A program made the translations under genes and the position numbers. From JACKJP01 sp050186955 (lineage in GTDB: Bacteria; Pseudomonadota; Alphaproteobacteria; Rhizobiales; Tepidamorphaceae): DNA of 9,802 nucleotides. Below are positions 1 to 5,356 of this stretch, piece by piece (position 1 is the first letter of the stretch; the number at the start of each line of letters is the position of its first letter). The notes under the pieces were generated by a model. The model was not told the DNA's origin and searched no databases. It saw nothing but the letters and a program-made list of their open reading frames with translations. The stretch spans positions 1-9,802 of the forward strand of contig JBFWXZ010000126.1 of NCBI GenBank assembly GCA_050186955.1, given 5' to 3'.

Positions 1-1351
1 GGATGGTGATCTCGCGCTTCTCGCCCGACAGCATCGCGGCGGTGTCGGATTCGGCGAGCTGGGCGACCACCGAGGGCGACATATATTGCGAGAACTGCCG
101 CGCCAGCGTGTTGCGCCGCTCCTCGGCGCGCCGGTAGAGCGAGTAGCCCTCGAAGGCGGCGACCAGCACGATGCCGACGACCGGCTGGACGGGATCGAAG
201 AGCTCGCCGTCGAGGCGGTAGGCGAGGAAGCCGTAGGCGAGCGGCGCCAGCACCAGCAGCGCGATGACGAAGGTGCCGACCCACAGCCGCCGCGCCAGGA
301 TGCCCCAGCCGCCGACGATGATCAGCGCCGCGATCAGGAACCAGCCGCGCTCGAACAGCCGCGCCATCGCCGGCGCCTCGAGATAGCGCCCGGCGATCAT
401 CTGCTCGATCGCCGCGGCGTGGATGTCGCCGCCGGCGCGCGCCGGCCGCGTCGGGGTGAGCTGGAACTGCGACAGCCCGACCGCCGACAGCTCGATGATC
501 GCCACCGCGTTCTCCAGCCGCGCGTCCTTGCGCCCGGCCAGCAGGTCGGCGGCGGAGACGCGCGGCGGGTCGTGCCGGCTCTCCCACAGGCGGATGGTGC
601 CGGCCGGCTCCAGCGGCACGATGGCGCCGGCGATGCGCAGTGCGTCGAAGCCCTCGCCGGCCATGCGGGCGATATAGCCTTCCTCGCCGGCATAGAGCCG
701 CAGCAGCTCCAGCGCGAAGGAGGGCCAGAGCTGGAGCCGGTCCGGCCCCTGCCTGAGCCACAATATCGGCACGTGGCGCAGCACCCCGTCGCCGTCGGGC
801 ACGCTGCGGATGACGCCGAGGCCGGCGGCGGCCTCGGAGAATTGCGGCAGCGACGCGGTCAGCCCGCGAAAGCCCGGCAGCGTCTCCGGCACCTCGCCGA
901 CGATCGACCAGCCGGCCTTGGGCTCCGCCTCGAAGCTGGTGATCTCGTGGCCGAGGCTGACGGCGACGACCGAGGGGACGCGGGCGAGCGCGCGGGCGAG
1001 GCGGGCGTCGCCCGCCGCGCCCTCCGGCCCGGTGTCGGCCTCGGCGAGGATGAGGTCGATGCCGACCACGGCGGCGCCCGATTCCGCCGTGCGCTCGACC
1101 AGCTCGGCGAGCTTGCCGCGGTTCCACGGCCAGCGGCCATGCGTCTTGAGGCTGAGGTCGTCGATGGCCACCAGCACCACCGGATTGCCGCTTTCGGCGC
1201 GCGGCGACAGTTGCTGATAGGCGTCGAAACTCTTCTCGCGGAAGGCCCCGAGCGGGCCATCGAGAAGGATGTGGAGGGCGATGAGGCCGGCGATCAGCAG
1301 CAGCCCCGGCAGCTTGCGCAGCGCCGCGGCGCGAAAGGCGAGGGCGGTCAT
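1..1351 (-). CDS. CHASE2-domain receptor-type adenylate/guanylate cyclase (3' end outside window)
   Basis: The minus strand is open without a stop from ATG 1351 to the window edge (450 codons). Residues 14-30 form a first hydrophobic segment. Residues ~35-325 look like a periplasmic CHASE2 sensor: VVLVAIDDLSLKTHGRWPW at 58-76, GAAVVGIDLILAEAD at 92-106, and a GLGVIRSVPDGDGVLRHVP stretch at 177-195. Three hydrophobic helices follow at ~336-352, 358-378 and 388-405, as is usual for CHASE2 proteins. A charged linker leads to ARQFSQYMSPSVVAQLAE (417-434) and LSGEKREITI (441-450), the classic lead-in to a class III cyclase catalytic domain. The catalytic metal and base-recognition residues lie beyond the window, so activity and ATP/GTP preference cannot be judged. 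It starts 28 bp after the FecR gene stops, with only a weak SD (GCGGAACG), so translational coupling is likely. The role as an inner-membrane sensor making a cyclic nucleotide is inferred from family knowledge. Confidence 0.88.
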   Translation of the reverse strand, partial: MTALAFRAAALRKLPGLLLIAGLIALHILLDGPLGAFREKSFDAYQQLSPRAESGNPVVLVAIDDLSLKTHGRWPWNRGKLAELVERTAESGAAVVGIDLILAEADTGPEGAAGDARLARALARVPSVVAVSLGHEITSFEAEPKAGWSIVGEVPETLPGFRGLTASLPQFSEAAAGLGVIRSVPDGDGVLRHVPILWLRQGPDRLQLWPSFALELLRLYAGEEGYIARMAGEGFDALRIAGAIVPLEPAGTIRLWESRHDPPRVSAADLLAGRKDARLENAVAIIELSAVGLSQFQLTPTRPARAGGDIHAAAIEQMIAGRYLEAPAMARLFERGWFLIAALIIVGGWGILARRLWVGTFVIALLVLAPLAYGFLAYRLDGELFDPVQPVVGIVLVAAFEGYSLYRRAEERRNTLARQFSQYMSPSVVAQLAESDTAAMLSGEKREITI

Positions 1352-1379
1352 CGTTCCGCGTCCCGGAGCCGGCCGGGCG

Positions 1380-2213
1380 CTACCCGCCGTAATCGAGATA
1401 GTAGTAGCACTCGGGATCGTAGGGGTATTTCTCGCAGAAGCTCTGGTCTCCGCCGCTGCCGGCCGGCGGCGCGCCGTCGTCGGGGAACTGGATGACGTAG
1501 CCGGGCAGCGAGCCGTCCTTCGACTTGCACAGCGCCAGCGAGTTGCCGATGGCCGAGGCGCAGATCGCCTGGATGTCGAGGCCGGGGCCGAGCTGGCCGG
1601 GGACGCCGGTGCCGGCGATCCGGTCGACGCTGTCGAGGATCGGGAAGGGGTCGATGCCGCCATAGCCGATCTTCAACTCGCCGTCCTGCGAGGTGCAGGC
1701 GAAGCCGGGATTGGTGACGACCTTCTTGACGCCGTTGACGATGCAGGTCATGCGGCCGGCGCGCAGGATCGCCAGCGTCTGGCCGGCGATGACCAGCACC
1801 TCGATGATGCCGCCGCGCGCCCCCAGCACCATGTGCGGGGTGGAGACCTGCATGGTCCCGCCCTTGGAGACCTGGCCGCCGTAGAAGCGCGCCAGCCCGC
1901 TGCCCATCTTTATGTCGATGGTGCCGCTGCGCGAGCCCGGATTGTAGACGAAGCTGTCGATGGTCAGGCTGGTGTTGGGGCCGATCTTGGCGCTCGATTC
2001 GTCGCGGAAGACGATCATGCCGAGCCCGGTGTCGTTGCTGCGGAGCTGGTCGCCGAGCTCGACGCCGGCGCCGACATTCATCCGCTGGGCGCCGTTGCGC
2101 ACGATATTGGTCTGGTAGGCGGTCATGGTGCCGACCGCCTCGGCGAGGACGGGACCGGCGAGGCCGGCGCCGAAAACGGCGAGGGCGAGGATTGCCACAG
2201 CTTTCCTGATCAT
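1380..2213 (-). CDS. Secreted FecR-domain protein with Cys/Tyr-rich C-terminal tail
   Basis: This is a 277-residue protein. Residues 1-24 form a Sec signal peptide (MIRK, hydrophobic core, GPVLA before EAVG), so the protein should be periplasmic. Residues ~50-150 resemble the FecR fold: GVELGDQLRSNDTGLGMIVF, a DESSAKIGPNTSLTIDSFVY block and later STPHMVLGARGG. A C-terminal region of unknown fold follows, then a Pro/Gly-rich linker (~244-256) and a short tail rich in Cys and Tyr (260-277). There are six cysteines (157, 173, 218, 229, 260, 269), none in the signal peptide, which could form three disulfides. ATG 2213 is chosen over an in-frame TTG at 2234 because it directly begins the signal peptide and has AGGAC about 8 bp upstream. 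Unlike FecR of iron uptake, it has no membrane helix besides the signal, and no sigma factor or TonB receptor gene is nearby. It more likely links the upstream barrel protein with the downstream CHASE2 cyclase (inference). Confidence 0.85.
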   Translation of the reverse strand: MIRKAVAILALAVFGAGLAGPVLAEAVGTMTAYQTNIVRNGAQRMNVGAGVELGDQLRSNDTGLGMIVFRDESSAKIGPNTSLTIDSFVYNPGSRSGTIDIKMGSGLARFYGGQVSKGGTMQVSTPHMVLGARGGIIEVLVIAGQTLAILRAGRMTCIVNGVKKVVTNPGFACTSQDGELKIGYGGIDPFPILDSVDRIAGTGVPGQLGPGLDIQAICASAIGNSLALCKSKDGSLPGYVIQFPDDGAPPAGSGGDQSFCEKYPYDPECYYYLDYGG

Positions 2214-2221
2214 CGCGCCAA

Positions 2222-2256
2222 GTCCTGTTTCCAAGGTCCTGTTCCCAAGGTCCTAG
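2222..2256. repeat. 14-bp short tandem repeat, 2.5 copies, before the FecR gene start
   Basis: On the plus strand, GTCCTGTTTCCAAG (2222-2235) is followed by GTCCTGTTCCCAAG (2236-2249, one mismatch) and a partial GTCCTAG (2250-2256) that overlaps the stop codon of the upstream barrel-protein gene. It fills most of the 39-bp gap between the two minus-strand genes. Read on the minus strand, each full copy carries an ACAGGAC element, so the Shine-Dalgarno-like AGGAC is duplicated. Only the copy nearer the FecR gene is at useful spacing to ATG 2213. Confidence 0.8.
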
Positions 2257-3524
2257 TTCAGCGTCAGCGTGTAGCTGAGCAGCATGTCGATCGTCGAGCG
2301 GTCGCGGCCGAGGATGTCGTAGTCGATCTCCCCGTAGCCGACCTCGAACGACACCTTGTTGCGCTCGTTGAGCTGGAAGTCGTGCTCGGAGGAGACGCGC
2401 CAGAAGTCGCTGGAGATCGTCGTGCCGGGGCCGATGCTGAGGTCGGGGCCCTCGCCGTGGCCGACCGCGAAGGCGAGCTGGTGCGACCACACCAGCACGT
2501 CCGGGCGCTCCCAGACGACGCCGCCATAGCGGATCTCGCCCTGGACGACGTGGCCGACCTCGCCGAAGCCGGAGAGGTAGACCTGCGCGCCGCTGATCTT
2601 GAGGCCGATGGCCTGGCCGCCCCAGACCCGCTGAGTGATGCCGGCCTCGTAGAACCAGCGCTCGTCGGTGAAGATGCCTTGCGAGCCGCTGAGGTCGACC
2701 CAGCCGCCGCCGACGAAGGCCGTCGTCTCGACGCTCGGCCGCACGACGAAGCGCCCCGAGACGCCGAAGCCGTTCTCCCGCGTCATGCTGTCGAAGCTGC
2801 GGAAGGTGGCGAAGGCGGAAACCAGCAGCCGCAGGGAATCGATGCCGCTGTTCGGCAGCCCCTTGTCGTAGGTGACCGAGGCGCCGCCGCTGACATAGGT
2901 GCTGCTGCTGCCGGTCATCGACAGGTCGCGGGTGAAGAAGCGCTCGGTCGCCGTCACCGAGCCGGAGAAGATCAGCGCGTCGGCGGTGGCGTTGTGGAGG
3001 TCCTGGCGCAGATAGCCCTGGATCATCCCGTAGGGCGCGACGTGGTTGTAGTCGGCCTGCGCGCCGCCGGGCTCGAAATCGGTCCATTCGCTGCGGATGC
3101 CGGCGGTGAAGGAGATGCTGCCGCTGGTGCCCTTGATCGAGCGTTCGACGCGGGCGAGCAGCCGGTGGGCCTCGGCGTCGTCGGGGGCGCTCAGGTCGCC
3201 GATCGCGATGGCGTGGTTGAGCTGGCGGCGCGCCAGCTCGTAGGAGCCGATATGGTTGTAGAGCCGGCCCAGCGTCAGCCGCGCGCGGGCGTCGCGCGGG
3301 TAGTTGATGAGATACTGCTCGACCGACGAGATCGCCTGGTCGTACTGGCCGTTGCGCACCGCGACGGTGACGAAGGCCGACAGCACCGCGTTGTCGGTCG
3401 GGTTCTCGATGCGGGCGGCGAAGGCGTCGGCGTAGGAGGGGTAGGGCGTCTGCGCCAATGCGCCGCCAGCGGCCGCAATGAAGGCCGCGACCGCCGCGCC
3501 GACTGTCCCCGCGATGGATTTCAT
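2253..3524 (-). CDS. TPR plus beta-barrel outer-membrane protein
   Basis: This is a 423-residue protein. Residues 1-24 are a signal peptide ending GALA before QTPYPS. Residues ~43-130 are helical TPR-like repeats (AVRNGQYDQAISSVEQYL, then PRDARARLTLGRLYNHIGSY and ELARRQLNHAIAIGD). From ~134 to the end the pattern switches to alternating hydrophobic/polar strands with many Gly, Ser, Thr and aromatic residues, for example GSISFTAGIRSEWTDF, SSTYVSGGASVTYDKG and HDFQLNERNKVSFEVGYGEI. This is what a membrane beta-barrel looks like. The last residues, MLLSYTLTLN, form a terminal strand but end in Asn, not the usual Phe. ATG 3524 is chosen because it opens the signal peptide; a start further upstream (3593) would put a charged stretch before it. 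It is the first gene of the minus-strand unit with fecR-like and CHASE2 cyclase genes. It may sense or bind something at the surface, with the TPR part in the periplasm (inference). No characterised family is recognised with certainty. Confidence 0.82.
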   Translation of the reverse strand: MKSIAGTVGAAVAAFIAAAGGALAQTPYPSYADAFAARIENPTDNAVLSAFVTVAVRNGQYDQAISSVEQYLINYPRDARARLTLGRLYNHIGSYELARRQLNHAIAIGDLSAPDDAEAHRLLARVERSIKGTSGSISFTAGIRSEWTDFEPGGAQADYNHVAPYGMIQGYLRQDLHNATADALIFSGSVTATERFFTRDLSMTGSSSTYVSGGASVTYDKGLPNSGIDSLRLLVSAFATFRSFDSMTRENGFGVSGRFVVRPSVETTAFVGGGWVDLSGSQGIFTDERWFYEAGITQRVWGGQAIGLKISGAQVYLSGFGEVGHVVQGEIRYGGVVWERPDVLVWSHQLAFAVGHGEGPDLSIGPGTTISSDFWRVSSEHDFQLNERNKVSFEVGYGEIDYDILGRDRSTIDMLLSYTLTLN

Positions 3525-3781
3525 TGGCCAGTTTCCCGCATGCCGGAGCCCGAAACCGGGTATGCCGCTTTTGCCCCGCTTATCACGGCGCAACGCGAAA
3601 TGCGACTCGCCAGTATCTCGGATTTTAGCGATCCGTAGGGGAATCGCCGCTTTTCCGCGCGAGTGTTGCAGGAGTGCCGCGGATGTCGCGTTTCGGCCTT
3701 GACGCGGCGCTCCCGTCCCAACACGGTCGCTCTCGTTCTGTCACAACCAAGCGGACGATCCCGGCGGATTCGCGGTACGGC
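3525..3781. promoter_or_regulatory. Divergent intergenic region between barrel-protein gene and soxB
   Basis: This 257-bp stretch separates two divergent operons and should carry both promoters. Around 3560-3660 it is less GC-rich than its surroundings, which fits a promoter zone. I see no convincing -35/-10 pair in either direction: TTGACG at 3699-3704 has no acceptable -10 partner. A short imperfect dyad, GCGAT...ATCGC, sits at 3628-3647. No regulator gene is adjacent, so the inducer (sarcosine, glycine betaine or other) cannot be told from the sequence. Confidence 0.5.
3670..3685 (+). promoter_or_regulatory. Strong SD-ATG pair upstream of and in frame with soxB
   Basis: AGGAG (3670-3674) lies 8 bp before ATG 3683, an ideal spacing. 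This ATG is in frame with soxB with no stop between, and would add 33 residues (MSRFGLDAALPSQHG...) ahead of MRYSIFSV. The usual family start at ATG 3782 has a poor SD (GCGGTACGGC). The pair therefore bears on which soxB start is used. Family length and conserved N-terminal sequence still favour 3782. Confidence 0.35.
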
Positions 3782-5032
3782 ATGCGCTACTCGATCTTTT
3801 CCGTCATCGCCCAGGGGCTGAAGGGCAATCGCGGCTGGCAGCGCGCCTGGCGCGATCCCGAGCCCAAGCCGCGTTACGACGTGGTGATCGTCGGCGGCGG
3901 CGGGCACGGGCTGGCGACCGCCTGGTTCCTCGCCTCGCGCTTCGGCATCGCCAATGTCGCGGTCGTCGAGAAGGGCTGGATCGGCTCCGGCAATGCCGGC
4001 CGCAACACCACCATCATCCGCTCCAACTACCTGCTGCAGGGCAACATCCCGCTCTACGAGCTGTCGCTGAAGCTGTGGGAGACGATGGAGCGCGACCTCA
4101 ACTACAACACCATGGTCTCGCAGCGCGGCGTGCTGAACCTCTACCACTCCGACGCCCAGCGCGACGCCTATGCGCGGCGCGGCAACGCCATGCGCCTCAA
4201 CGGCATCGATTCCGAGCTGCTCGACATGGTTGGCGTCAGGCGGATGTATCCCTTCCTGAACTATGCCGACGCCCGCTTCCCCATCCAGGGCGGGCTGCTG
4301 CAAAGGCGCGGCGGCACCGCGCGCCACGACGCCGTCAACTGGGGCTACGCGCGCGCCGCCGACCGCCTCGGCGTCGACATCATCCAGAACTGCGAGGTCA
4401 CCGGGATCAGGCGCGACGGCGACGGCGTCGCCGGCATCGAGACGACGCGCGGCTTCATCGGCGCCGGCAAGGTCGGCCTCGCGGTGGCCGGCAACTCGTC
4501 GCGCCTCGCCGCCATGGCCGGCATGCGGCTGCCGATCGAGAGCCACGTCCTCCAGGCCTTCGTCTCCGAGGCGGTGAAGCCGCTGATCCCCGGCGTCATC
4601 ACCTATGGCGCGGGGCACTTCTACCTCTCGCAGTCCGACAAGGGCGGCCTCGTCTTCGGCGGCGACATCGACGGCTACAACTCCTACGCCCAGCGCGGCA
4701 ACCTGCCGGCGGTGGAGGATGTCTGCGAGGGCGGCATGTCGATGCTGCCGGCGCTCGGGCGGCTGCGCATGCTGCGCCAGTGGGGCGGCATCATGGACAT
4801 GTCGATGGACGGCTCGCCGATCATCGACCACACCGGCATCCCGGGCCTCTATCTCAACGCCGGCTGGTGCTATGGCGGCTTCAAGGCGACCCCGGCCTCC
4901 GGGCTCTGCTTCGCCCACCTGATCGCCCGCGACGCGCCGCACGAGGCGGCGGCCGCCCTTCGTCTCGACCGCTTCGCCACCGGCGCGGTGATCGACGAGA
5001 AGGGCGCGGGCGCCCAGCCGAATTTGCATTAG
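3782..5032 (+). CDS. soxB: Sarcosine oxidase, beta subunit
   Basis: This 416-residue FAD/FMN subunit of heterotetrameric sarcosine oxidase oxidises sarcosine (N-methylglycine) to the imine and passes electrons from FAD to FMN and then to oxygen. The N-terminus MRYSIFSV...GWQRAWRDPEPKP is the family signature. The Rossmann FAD motif VVIVGGGGHGLATA is at 34-47, with Glu63 (VVEKGWIGSG) as likely ribose-binding acid. GNAGRNTTIIRSNYL (70-84) is also strongly conserved. His182 in GGTARHDAV matches the histidine that covalently binds FMN in characterised enzymes (family knowledge). Lys368 in GWCYGGFKATP matches the active-site lysine. ATG 3782 is chosen because it gives the normal family length (~405-417 aa); an in-frame ATG at 3683 with a better SD would add 33 residues. 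It is first of the soxBDAG operon, with soxD 12 bp downstream. Confidence 0.96.
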   Translation: MRYSIFSVIAQGLKGNRGWQRAWRDPEPKPRYDVVIVGGGGHGLATAWFLASRFGIANVAVVEKGWIGSGNAGRNTTIIRSNYLLQGNIPLYELSLKLWETMERDLNYNTMVSQRGVLNLYHSDAQRDAYARRGNAMRLNGIDSELLDMVGVRRMYPFLNYADARFPIQGGLLQRRGGTARHDAVNWGYARAADRLGVDIIQNCEVTGIRRDGDGVAGIETTRGFIGAGKVGLAVAGNSSRLAAMAGMRLPIESHVLQAFVSEAVKPLIPGVITYGAGHFYLSQSDKGGLVFGGDIDGYNSYAQRGNLPAVEDVCEGGMSMLPALGRLRMLRQWGGIMDMSMDGSPIIDHTGIPGLYLNAGWCYGGFKATPASGLCFAHLIARDAPHEAAAALRLDRFATGAVIDEKGAGAQPNLH

Positions 5033-5044
5033 GACGGCAGGGCG

Positions 5045-5356
5045 ATGCGCATCAAATGCCCCATCTGCGGAGAGCGCGACGCCGGCGAATTCACCTATCG
5101 CGGCGACGCCGCCCCGCAGCGCCCGGCCGCCCCGCCCGGCGGCGACGCCCGCAAGCAGGACGCCGCCTTCTTCGACTATATCTATCTGCGCGCCAACCCG
5201 GACGGGCTGATCGCCGAGCACTGGTATCACGGCATGGGCTGCCGCTCCTGGCTCATCGTCAGCCGCGACGTGCGCACCCATCGCATCGCCTCGGTGGCGC
5301 TCGCCGGCGACGGCCTGCCGGCGGCGGGCGGAAAAGCTGCGAGGGGCGGCGAGTGA
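5045..5356 (+). CDS. soxD: Sarcosine oxidase, delta subunit
   Basis: This is a 103-residue small zinc-binding subunit of heterotetrameric sarcosine oxidase. MRIKCPICGERD at the N-terminus and EHWYHGMGCRSWLIVSRD at 58-75 are the family hallmarks. Cys5, Cys8, His62 and Cys66 are the probable zinc ligands, by analogy with the C-x2-C...H-x3-C set of characterised SoxD. The middle (20-40) is an Ala/Pro/Gly-rich low-complexity stretch, common in this family. The role is structural: it sits against the other subunits and stabilises the complex in the cytoplasm (family knowledge). It starts 12 bp after soxB, and its TGA overlaps the soxA GTG by 4 bp (GTGA), so soxA translation is probably coupled to it. 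Confidence 0.95.
   Translation: MRIKCPICGERDAGEFTYRGDAAPQRPAAPPGGDARKQDAAFFDYIYLRANPDGLIAEHWYHGMGCRSWLIVSRDVRTHRIASVALAGDGLPAAGGKAARGGE

Noticed and set aside
86..1495. Plus-strand open frame of 469 codons opposite the CHASE2 gene
   Set aside because: It is low-complexity, rich in Arg, Glu and Gln, runs through the CHASE2/FecR gene boundary, and has no family signature. It is a GC-driven shadow.
1269..3638. Long plus-strand open frame of 789 codons across the FecR and barrel-protein genes
   Set aside because: The translation is an Ala/Asp/Arg/Val-rich mirror of the minus-strand genes with no domain, while the minus frames have signal peptides and recognisable folds.
3628..3647. GCGAT...ATCGC dyad in the divergent region as an operator
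   Set aside because: Five-base arms with mismatches inside are expected by chance in this composition, and no promoter could be placed beside it.
3699..3727. TTGACG as a -35 box for soxB
   Set aside because: At 16-18 bp spacing the downstream hexamers (e.g. CACGGT) do not resemble a -10 box.
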